NCBI GenBank assembly: GCA_007121995.1
Contig: SKJK01000075.1
Coordinates: 1-6,266, forward strand
DNA length: 6,266 nt
Reading direction: 5' to 3'
DNA from: Desulfobulbaceae bacterium
GTDB lineage: Bacteria; Desulfobacterota; Desulfobulbia; Desulfobulbales; Desulfobulbaceae
The notes beneath the pieces are model-generated. The model made no database searches, was not told the origin of the DNA, and worked only from the letters and a program-made list of their open reading frames with translations. Positions within the stretch are counted from its first letter, which is position 1. Each line of letters opens with the position of its first letter. Position numbers and translations under genes: made by a program. This document shows, one piece after another, positions 1-5,250 of this stretch.

Positions 1-1427
1 CCGTCGGCCGATTGCAACAAATGACCTGTACTGGCGAGCTTCGCAAGCAGGGCTGACTGCTCTGAGGATTGCACCAGCGGGTCATCGATGGTCAGGGGGT
101 GTTCGGCTGCAGCACAGACCAGGTGCGGCCCGGCGATGTGTGGGTTGACCGGGTTCATGGTCACTGGTTCCGCGGGTCGGTTGAAAAAATCCTCTGGATG
201 GCGCATGAAGTATTGATCCAGGGCGTCTTCATGGCCAATGAGTACCACCAGTGATTCCCGATGTTGACGGCCTACCCGGCCGGCCCGCTGCCAGGTGGCC
301 ATGATTGAGCCAGGATAACCGACCAGCAGGCAGATGTCCAGGTTGCCGATATCAATGCCCAGTTCCAGGGCAGAGGTTGTAATCACTCCCAGCAGTTCAC
401 CGTTGGCTAATCGTTTTTCAATGCCCCGACGTTCCTCAGGGAGAAATCCGGATCGATATGAGGCAATGCGACCCTTGAGTTTTTTCAGGCGTTGATCTGT
501 CCAGATGGTGATCAGTTCGGTCATTTTGCGCGACTGACAATAGACAATAGTGCGCAAACCGCGATGGATGGCGGCTGCAAGCAGCTGGGTGGCACTGGCG
601 GCTGCGGAGTCGATGGGATTGAGAAGGAGAACGTTGCGCGATGCGGTCCCGGCCCCGGAGCGGTGTATTGTTGTCACCGGTACATTGAGGAGCCGACGGG
701 CATGGTCGCCGGGGTTGCCGATGGTGGCAGAGGCGAGGATAAACGTTGGCCGGGCCCCGTACAGGGCGCAGATTCGCTGCAATCGCCGCATCACCCAGGC
801 CACATGGGCACCGAAAATACCCCGATAACTATGGACTTCGTCAATGATCACATAACGTAGACCACGGAAAACATGCTGCCAGCGATCATGGTAGGGCAGC
901 ATCGATAAATGGAGCATGTCCGGGTTGGTGATGAGCACCGGCGGCGGCTGAGTGCGAATCTTGGTGCGCCGGTAGGTCGTCGTGTCGCCGTCGTACAGGG
1001 TTGCGGGCTGTCTGTTCCGTCGCAAGGTATCCGGCAACAGAGTCCAGAGTTTTTCGATGGCTTTCAGTTGGTCCTGGGCCAGTGCCTTGAGCGGGAAAAG
1101 AAACAGGGCATGGGCGGCATCATCTTCGCCAATAGCCTGAAAGACCGGCAAAGTATAGATAAGGCTTTTGCCTGAGGCTGTGGGGGTGGCAATAACGACA
1201 TGGTCCCCGGCAAAAATATGGCTCAGGGCTTCGTGCTGGTGGCTGTACAGATCGACAAAGCCGGCGGAGCGGATGAGCTGTTGCAATGCAGGTGCGAGGA
1301 AATCCGGGGGAAGGGTGGTGGCGGTGGTGGCCGCATAGGTCCGTTGGGCCGCCACCTGGGGACCGAATTTCCCTGAATTTTTCAGAGCAGCGATATACTC
1401 CGCCACTGTGCCGTATTCCAGGGTCAT
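1..1427 (-). CDS. DEAD/DEAH-type ATP-dependent helicase, YprA/MrfA-like (partial, C-terminus outside window)
   Basis: The first 475 residues of a superfamily 2 helicase are visible; the reading frame is open to the left edge, so the C-terminus is missing. Motifs in order: YSHQHEAL near residue 61 (Q-motif-like), Walker A TPTASGKS at 81-88, PLKALAQDQ at 112-120 (Ia), TNPDML at 167-172, Walker B DEVH at 196-199, SATIGNP at 233-239 (III), YCQSRK at 296-301 (IV), TSALELGIDIG at 351-361 (V) and QRAGRVGR at 380-387 (VI). The segment DEVHSYRGIFGAHV is typical of the COG1205 group containing Bacillus YprA/MrfA and eukaryotic Hrq1. Members carry a C-terminal zinc-binding DUF1998 (MZB) domain, which would lie outside this window. 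MrfA acts in UvrABC-independent repair of mitomycin damage; a similar repair role here is inference. An in-frame TAA at 1443-1445 closes the frame upstream, and this ATG is the first start codon after it. No clear Shine-Dalgarno precedes it. It diverges from the gene starting at 1683. Confidence 0.93.
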   Translation of the reverse strand, partial: MTLEYGTVAEYIAALKNSGKFGPQVAAQRTYAATTATTLPPDFLAPALQQLIRSAGFVDLYSHQHEALSHIFAGDHVVIATPTASGKSLIYTLPVFQAIGEDDAAHALFLFPLKALAQDQLKAIEKLWTLLPDTLRRNRQPATLYDGDTTTYRRTKIRTQPPPVLITNPDMLHLSMLPYHDRWQHVFRGLRYVIIDEVHSYRGIFGAHVAWVMRRLQRICALYGARPTFILASATIGNPGDHARRLLNVPVTTIHRSGAGTASRNVLLLNPIDSAAASATQLLAAAIHRGLRTIVYCQSRKMTELITIWTDQRLKKLKGRIASYRSGFLPEERRGIEKRLANGELLGVITTSALELGIDIGNLDICLLVGYPGSIMATWQRAGRVGRQHRESLVVLIGHEDALDQYFMRHPEDFFNRPAEPVTMNPVNPHIAGPHLVCAAAEHPLTIDDPLVQSSEQSALLAKLASTGHLLQSAD

Positions 1428-1441
1428 AGTGTGCCAGTTGA

Positions 1442-1447
1442 ATTATA
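1442..1447 (-). promoter_or_regulatory. Candidate -10 box (TATAAT) of the helicase gene
   Basis: On the minus strand a perfect TATAAT ends 14 nt before the helicase ATG. Initiation about 7 nt downstream would leave a leader of only about 7 nt, which fits the lack of a Shine-Dalgarno sequence. The -35 region is poor: nothing close to TTGACA lies 16-18 nt upstream. The match could be chance in an AT-rich gap, but its position supports the chosen start. Confidence 0.45.
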
Positions 1448-1547
1448 ACTTTGTCATTTTTAGCAAACATCTTTATTGTTGCCTGCCAAACAGGGAGATC
1501 AATACGGACTTATTCGTGCACGGTACAAGAAGATGGCATACTGTCAT

Positions 1548-1560
1548 GGAAACCATTTCC
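1548..1560. promoter_or_regulatory. Short dyad GGAAA-CCA-TTTCC in the divergent intergenic region
   Basis: Two perfect 5-bp inverted arms separated by 3 nt lie about midway between the divergent starts at 1427 and 1683. The shape suits a small dimeric regulator, but no known operator is recognised and a dyad this short can occur by chance. Confidence 0.15.
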
Positions 1561-1670
1561 GTGACTGATATACCACATATCCCGCGTGATGGGCATAGAC
1601 CTGTTGGTTGCGGGTGAGGCACGATCCCACATTCACCACGTAAAGCGTACACCATAAAACAGAACAGCAT

Positions 1671-1676
1671 GAAAGG
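1671..1676 (+). promoter_or_regulatory. Ribosome binding site of the PheA-TyrA fusion gene
   Basis: GAAAGG lies 6 nt before the ATG at 1683. It is a moderate Shine-Dalgarno match and supports this start, which also leads directly into the conserved first strand of the dehydratase-like domain (TIATLGP). Confidence 0.6.
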
Positions 1677-1682
1677 CCGGCA

Positions 1683-3368
1683 ATGAAAACAATAGCAACC
1701 CTTGGACCGGAACAATCCCAATCATGGCAGGCTGCCATCCACTATCATGGTACGGCGACCATTCGACCTTACCCCCATGTCGGTGCTTTGCTCACTGCCT
1801 TTGACGCTCATGAGGCAGACTATGCTGTTTTGCCAGTATACAACACCCGCGAGGGTGAAAAGAAACAATATTTCAGGTTCTTCGATCAAATAAAAACCGG
1901 TTTCTGGGTCGATAACGTTATCCTCCGCTCTAATTTGTCCCTGGGGGTGTTTGCAGAAAGCGACCTCATCGAAAACCTGAGCATGCTGGTGGGGCGAAGG
2001 GAAGTATTCCATCAATCCGAAGAGTTCATCGAAGACCGCCTGCCTGGTATCTCCGAGATGAGCGTCCGGGATATCGGTTCGGCCATTGCAGAGATTCGGG
2101 CCTTGAACAGAACACGTGGAACAGCGGTGATAGATGCTGCCGAAACCCTGACCAGTCATGGACTGCATATTATTGAACGCGAGGTGGCACCCCATAACCG
2201 AACCCGTTACGCCGTTCTTGGTCACCGCTTGGCCAAGGTCACCGGTTATGATGCCACCGCCTTGATAACCGAACCTCTGGATGACCGGGTTGGTATTCTG
2301 GTGGACATTCTCAGCGAGTTTTCCCGTCGGGGGATCAATATCGTCGACATGCGCACGGAAAATGATATCAAGACCCAGAAATTACGAATATACCTCGAGG
2401 CCGAGGGACATATCCGCAACGACAACATGGCCAGCGCCATCGAGCATATCGAGACCAGGGTGATTCAGCAACGCGGAGCCATCCGCCTGCTGGGCAGTTT
2501 CCCCCGGGTTGATATGCGGACCAAGTACATAAAATCCTTCGGCTTTATTGGCACCGGTTCCATGAGCACCTGGTTTGCCCGGCGACTGGAGAGTGAGGGG
2601 TATGAGGTCTTGCTGAGCGGTCGCACCACCCCATTACGACCAGAAGAGATGATTGCCCGGGTGGATGTGGTGGTGGTCTGTGTTCCAATTTCTGTGACCT
2701 CGGCGACCATTCGCCAATATGGCCCCCTGCTCGCCGGGGGCAAAGCCTTGGTCCTGCTGGCCGGAGAATCGGAAGAAACCATCAAAACCGCTCTGGCCGT
2801 CACTGACAATGAAGTCGAAGTCATGCTGGTCCATAACCTCTGGGGACCCCAGGCTGCCACTATGAAGGACAAAAATGCCATTGTGGTCCGCACCTCCAGA
2901 AGTGGTATGTTCTGCAGTGAATTTGAAGCGTTTCTCTATAAACACGGTGCTGATATCTTTCACGATACTCCCTCGCAGCACGATCTGCTCATGGGTATCG
3001 GCCAGAAACTGCCTACCATGATTTCGGTGGCTCTGGCCATGACTCTGAATGACAATGGTATTACCAGTGATGACATTGCCAGTCACTGCACACTGACTTC
3101 GTTGTATCCCATCCTGGCCATGGCTCGGGTGCATTCCCAGAATCCCCGGACCTATGCCGAGATCATGTCCACCACCGGTGACAGCCGCAAGATCGTTACT
3201 GATTTTGCCGGAAACCTGGAACGGGTGATCCGCATGGCTGACGAGGCCTCAATTAGCGGACTTTGCAGTCTCATGGATCAAAACGCTGAACATCTCAGTG
3301 AACATTTCCTGCGGGCCCGCATGGAACAGGCCAAAGCGGTCGACGATGTGTTGGGCCGGATGATTTAA
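1683..3368 (+). CDS. Fused prephenate dehydratase-like / ACT / prephenate (arogenate) dehydrogenase
   Basis: The protein has 561 residues and three domains. Residues about 1-185 resemble prephenate dehydratase (PheA): TIATLGPEQSQS at the start, AVLPVYNTREG at 48-58 in place of the usual P-x-ENS-x-x-G, and the catalytic-type TRY at 174-176 (normally TRF). Residues about 200-275 form an ACT domain (GILVDILSEFSRRGINI), the usual site of amino acid feedback control, but its ESRP-type effector motif reads RTEN. Residues about 284-561 form a TyrA dehydrogenase: Rossmann loop GFIGTGSMS at 287-295, PISVTS at 335-340, HNLWGP at 384-389 with the expected catalytic His384, QHD at 432-434, and Arg482 in RVHSQNP, which aligns with the conserved substrate-binding arginine. 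The second strand ends in SGR with no acidic residue, suggesting NADP rather than NAD (inference). TyrA oxidatively decarboxylates prephenate or arogenate towards tyrosine; PheA converts prephenate to phenylpyruvate. There is no chorismate mutase domain, so chorismate mutase must be encoded elsewhere. The TyrA activity is likely; the dehydratase activity is uncertain because of the altered motifs. Confidence 0.87.
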   Translation: MKTIATLGPEQSQSWQAAIHYHGTATIRPYPHVGALLTAFDAHEADYAVLPVYNTREGEKKQYFRFFDQIKTGFWVDNVILRSNLSLGVFAESDLIENLSMLVGRREVFHQSEEFIEDRLPGISEMSVRDIGSAIAEIRALNRTRGTAVIDAAETLTSHGLHIIEREVAPHNRTRYAVLGHRLAKVTGYDATALITEPLDDRVGILVDILSEFSRRGINIVDMRTENDIKTQKLRIYLEAEGHIRNDNMASAIEHIETRVIQQRGAIRLLGSFPRVDMRTKYIKSFGFIGTGSMSTWFARRLESEGYEVLLSGRTTPLRPEEMIARVDVVVVCVPISVTSATIRQYGPLLAGGKALVLLAGESEETIKTALAVTDNEVEVMLVHNLWGPQAATMKDKNAIVVRTSRSGMFCSEFEAFLYKHGADIFHDTPSQHDLLMGIGQKLPTMISVALAMTLNDNGITSDDIASHCTLTSLYPILAMARVHSQNPRTYAEIMSTTGDSRKIVTDFAGNLERVIRMADEASISGLCSLMDQNAEHLSEHFLRARMEQAKAVDDVLGRMI

Positions 3369-3408
3369 GACTTTGGTGACCCGGGTGCGGTTGACCAGGG
3401 GCCAGCCA

Positions 3409-3528
3409 ATGGTTACTTTTCACCCCATGAACAACAATAGACGAACTCGTTATGTCCTCCTGGCGCTTTTTGCTGCTTGGTGCGTTTTCATGTTTGCTCG
3501 GCCAACACCACCCACCGGTGTGGGCTGA
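3409..3528 (+). CDS. Possible small membrane or secreted peptide (doubtful)
   Basis: This 39-codon frame encodes a basic start (NNNRRTR), a hydrophobic stretch of about 16 residues (YVLLALFAAWCVFMFA) and a short proline-rich tail, the shape of a signal anchor or signal peptide. A second internal ATG at 3427 is also possible. Neither start has a Shine-Dalgarno sequence. An overlapping frame, 3452-3586, also encodes a hydrophobic start (RFLLLGAFSCLLG), which suggests that base composition alone may create both. It could be a decayed fragment of a secreted-protein gene. I cannot assign a family. Confidence 0.15.
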   Translation: MVTFHPMNNNRRTRYVLLALFAAWCVFMFARPTPPTGVG

Positions 3529-3559
3529 GCTGGTCCCTTTCTGCCGCCGGTCGGTGGCC

Positions 3560-3587
3560 TTGCCTGTCCGTTGCCACAACCTATAGA
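3560..3587 (+). promoter_or_regulatory. Weak candidate promoter for the double zinc-ribbon gene
   Basis: TTGCCT (3560-3565) and TATAGA (3582-3587) are separated by 16 nt; each matches four of six consensus bases. The position, 33 nt before the start codon at 3621, is sensible. No terminator is visible after 3368, so read-through from the preceding gene is an alternative. Confidence 0.25.
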
Positions 3588-3606
3588 CACAACTTTACCG
3601 TAATTG

Positions 3607-3612
3607 AAGGAG
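3607..3612 (+). promoter_or_regulatory. Ribosome binding site that fixes the start at 3621
   Basis: AAGGAG lies 8 nt before the ATG at 3621. The same frame is open back to an ATG at 3477, but that start has no comparable site and would add 48 residues with no recognisable domain, so 3621 is preferred. Confidence 0.85.
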
Positions 3613-3620
3613 TCCGTATC

Positions 3621-4277
3621 ATGCTGTCAACCGTTCTGCAATATATTGAAGAAGAACACGCCTGCCCGCATTGCAAGCAGGCGCTTACCCTCTGTCATGC
3701 ACCACCGGTCCATGTCGGTGACGGACTAGGCTGGGGGTCGGAATATCTTTTTATCTGCCTGAACGACGAATGTTCGCTTTTCGCTAACGGATGGGATCAT
3801 ATAGCCAATCAGTACGGCCATGTTGGATCGTATCGCCATATGCAAATTCCTAATTCCAAAGAACACTATAATATGATGGTCGTGGGCAGAGAAGCCTTTA
3901 CCGGCAGTGCAGTCGATGTCGAGTCGCTTAAACGCCGTAATGATGACTATCAACGTCGACAGGAAGCCATCGCGGCCTTGGATCACTGTGTCGAACGTGG
4001 TCAACTGGAGCCGGTGCTCACTGTGTTACTCGATGAATCCATCAAGATTGACGACCGAAAAAAAGCGGCCCAACTGTTGGTCCCATTGAACGATATTGCC
4101 TGTATCGAACCGATTCGCAACCACACCTTCCGTGATGGCCACCTCGAGCAGGAAGTCAATCTGGCCATCAATGCCCTATTAGCAGCACATTTTCTCAAGG
4201 AGTGTCCTTATTGCACTGAACTGATCAAGGCTCGTGCCAATGTCTGCAAGCATTGCCAGCGGCAGCTCAATGATTGA
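3621..4277 (+). CDS. Hypothetical protein with zinc-binding Cys4 sites at both ends
   Basis: The product has 218 residues and no signal peptide or membrane segment, so it is probably cytoplasmic. Near the N-terminus, CPHC at 15-18 and CLNDEC at 46-51 supply four cysteines in a C-x2-C / C-x4-C arrangement, somewhat like Ogr/Delta-type zinc fingers. Between them lies a distinctive GDGLGWGSEYLF segment. Residues about 105-190 look wholly alpha-helical with regularly spaced leucines and alanines, possibly HEAT-like. The C-terminus carries a standard zinc ribbon, CPYC at 195-198 and CKHC at 209-212, of the kind found at the ends of many small bacterial proteins. Two zinc sites around a helical scaffold suggest binding to nucleic acid or protein, but nothing in the sequence shows the target. 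The gene stands between the PheA-TyrA fusion and tRNA-His, with gaps of about 250-275 nt on each side, and is probably transcribed on its own. The gene is real with high confidence; its function is unknown. Confidence 0.85.
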   Translation: MLSTVLQYIEEEHACPHCKQALTLCHAPPVHVGDGLGWGSEYLFICLNDECSLFANGWDHIANQYGHVGSYRHMQIPNSKEHYNMMVVGREAFTGSAVDVESLKRRNDDYQRRQEAIAALDHCVERGQLEPVLTVLLDESIKIDDRKKAAQLLVPLNDIACIEPIRNHTFRDGHLEQEVNLAINALLAAHFLKECPYCTELIKARANVCKHCQRQLND

Positions 4278-4505
4278 CTCTCTTGCTCACAATAATATTT
4301 CAGGATCTCATTCGTGACCGGGGAGACGAAAAAAACTCCTCAGTGTAAACGGCAAGAGGGGTGATTCCAGGATAGCGAACGGGGCTCTGGCCTCTGAAGC
4401 TGCAGTTGATACCATGTGACAATCACGAGGTGTGTACCAGTGTGGTTGACCACGCTCCTGGCCTGACTTGGAGACTGAAACAGTTATCAATTCCCTACTT
4501 TCCTC
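4278..4505. other. Intergenic region without a recognisable gene
   Basis: No frame here has both a start signal and a protein-like sequence; the long minus-strand frame across it also runs through the tRNA and is spurious. A 12-bp dyad (GTGGT-TG-ACCAC, 4442-4453) is the only symmetrical element I noticed. No convincing terminator follows the gene ending at 4277. Confidence 0.5.
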
Positions 4506-4534
4506 TTGCCAAACAGGCAGCATAAGGGTATATA
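4506..4534 (+). promoter_or_regulatory. Promoter of tRNA-His
   Basis: A -35 box TTGCCA (4506-4511) and a -10 box TATATA (4529-4534) each match five of six sigma70 consensus bases and are separated by exactly 17 nt. The -10 is followed by GGCCCTCG, a GC-rich discriminator typical of stable-RNA promoters under stringent control. The expected start near 4541 gives a leader of about ten bases before the tRNA. Confidence 0.75.
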
Positions 4535-4551
4535 GGCCCTCGATAAAACAT

Positions 4552-4629
4552 GGTGAACGTAGCTCAGCTGGTGGTAGCACCGGGTTGTGGCCTCGGAGGT
4601 CGTGGGTTCAAGTCCCATCGTTCACCCCA
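4552..4629 (+). tRNA. tRNA-His (anticodon GTG)
   Basis: A complete cloverleaf is visible. Acceptor arms GTGAACG (4553-4559) and CGTTCAC (4619-4625) pair perfectly, with the extra G-1 at 4552 facing C73 at 4626, the identity mark of histidine tRNA. The CCA end is encoded (4627-4629). The anticodon stem CCGGG/CTCGG holds the loop TTGTGGC with anticodon GTG at 4587-4589. The T arm is GTGGG-TTCAAGT-CCCAT, closed by one G-T wobble. The D stem is only three pairs long because the fourth position is a C-T mismatch. It appears to be transcribed alone, with its own promoter and terminator. Confidence 0.97.
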
Positions 4630-4635
4630 GAAAAG

Positions 4636-4664
4636 AAAGGGACAGAGAAATCTGTCCCTTTTTT
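4636..4664 (+). terminator. Intrinsic terminator of tRNA-His, probably bidirectional
   Basis: An 11-bp perfect stem, AAAGGGACAGA with TCTGTCCCTTT, encloses a GAAA tetraloop and runs into a T-rich tract (TTTTTTATT counting from the stem base). It begins 7 nt after the tRNA CCA end. Read on the minus strand the same hairpin is followed by TTTCTTTTCT, so it could also stop transcription coming from the minus-strand genes to its right. Confidence 0.92.
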
Positions 4665-4929
4665 ATTGCTTGATAAAAGCTCCTTCCTCCAACTTCCGGA
4701 AAGCCTGATCCAGTTCGTCTTGCGTGTTCATGACAATGGGGCCTCCCCAGGCAATTGGTTCATCAATGCGGGGCGCGGAGAGCAGGATGAATCGCAGGGT
4801 GGCATCGCCGGCTGTTACCTGGAACTGCTCTCCCTGGTCAAAGAGCAAAGCGGTTTTCGGGCCATGGACATCTTTGCTGTTTGGATCAAAGTATCCGGAC
4901 CCTTTGAAATATACGTGTACAAAGTATTT
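4663..4929 (-). pseudogene. Pirin-family gene remnant (C-terminal third only)
   Basis: This frame encodes about 88 residues ending in FIKQ that match the C-terminal cupin half of pirin-like proteins: GSGYF, GPKTALLFDQGEQ, RFILLSAPRIDEP, and the signature GGPIVMNTQDELDQAF. Intact pirins have about 230-290 residues, with metal-binding histidines in the N-terminal cupin; that part is absent. An in-frame TGA at 4930-4932 closes the frame, and the small zinc-ribbon gene lies directly upstream, so no frameshift can restore the missing half. Only a TTG at 4846-4848 could serve as a start inside the homologous block, and it has no evident ribosome site. The best reading is a deletion that removed the front of a pirin gene. 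The stop codon overlaps the T-tract of the tRNA terminator. Translation as a short cupin fragment cannot be excluded. Confidence 0.8.
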
Positions 4930-4937
4930 TCATTTTG

Positions 4938-5102
4938 TTATGCGGACTCTTCAGCTGCCTCGATGGCGCGTTTGAAGCGCTCGGTCGAGAGGCGCAGCTG
5001 ACAACCTGGGCAACAGGCGCCGGGTTTTTTGAACCAACTGACTGTGTTGGTGATTTTGATGCCGCATTTGGGACAGGCCACGGTGATCATCTTGTCGTGC
5101 AT
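4938..5102 (-). CDS. Small zinc-ribbon protein (54 residues)
   Basis: The product is 54 residues with CPKC at 10-13 and CCPGC at 30-34, giving a compact four-cysteine zinc ribbon (with one extra cysteine), followed by an amphipathic helix (TERFKRAIEAAEE) to the C-terminus. AGGAGG stands 6 nt before the ATG, a near-ideal ribosome site that marks this as a real gene despite its size. Similar tiny zinc ribbons are often nucleic-acid or protein-binding accessories; the target here is unknown. It lies 148 nt downstream of the homospermidine synthase-like gene on the same strand, with a possible terminator between, and ends 8 nt before the pirin remnant's frame begins. The family is not recognised. 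Confidence 0.85.
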   Translation of the reverse strand: MHDKMITVACPKCGIKITNTVSWFKKPGACCPGCQLRLSTERFKRAIEAAEESA

Positions 5103-5108
5103 TATAAT

Positions 5109-5114
5109 CCTCCT
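5109..5114 (-). promoter_or_regulatory. Strong ribosome binding site of the small zinc-ribbon gene
   Basis: Perfect AGGAGG on the minus strand, 6 nt from the ATG at 5102. It is the strongest Shine-Dalgarno in the window and the main evidence that the 54-codon frame is translated. Confidence 0.9.
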
Positions 5115-5122
5115 GAAACGAT

Positions 5123-5155
5123 AAAAAAAGAATTGGACGGCTTGATAGCCTGTCC
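5123..5155 (-). terminator. Candidate intrinsic terminator after the homospermidine synthase-like gene
   Basis: On the minus strand GGAC-A-GGCT and AGCC-GTCC form an 8-bp stem with one bulged base and an ATCA loop, followed five bases later by seven consecutive T. The offset of the T-tract makes it weaker than the tRNA terminator. Lying just before the AGGAGG of the next gene, it may also act as an attenuator or leave that gene on its own promoter. Confidence 0.45.
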
Positions 5156-5250
5156 TTTCATGTCGTTTGAGTGGTTGGCAGGTCTCTTGAAAAGGGAAAA
5201 TAAAGGGTGCCGAATATCATCGATAAAAAATGTATTTCCAGCGATATCGT

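Noticed and set aside
492..1175. Plus-strand frames of 88-122 codons inside the helicase region.
   Set aside because: The minus strand encodes all helicase motifs continuously across this interval, so these are antisense shadows.
1484..1494. 11-base repeat TGCCAAACAGG, present here and at 4507-4517.
   Set aside because: A few 11-base repeats are expected by chance in a window of this size; no further shared bases with a regulatory pattern were seen.
1408..1617. Plus-strand frame with several Phe and Tyr codons ahead of the PheA-TyrA fusion, considered as an attenuator leader peptide.
   Set aside because: The aromatic codons are scattered, the frame overlaps the start of the divergent helicase gene, it has no ribosome site, and no terminator/antiterminator hairpins precede 1683.
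3477..3620. Longer N-terminus for the double zinc-ribbon protein, starting at 3477.
   Set aside because: The extra 48 residues have no domain-like pattern and no ribosome site, whereas 3621 has AAGGAG at ideal spacing.
4308..4580. 90-codon minus-strand frame.
   Set aside because: It runs antisense through the tRNA-His gene and its promoter, has no ribosome site and shows no protein-like features.
4552..4940. tRNA-His considered as an integration site for a mobile element, because a damaged gene lies next to it.
   Set aside because: No duplicated tRNA 3' end, integrase or phage-like gene is visible; the pirin truncation can be explained by simple deletion.
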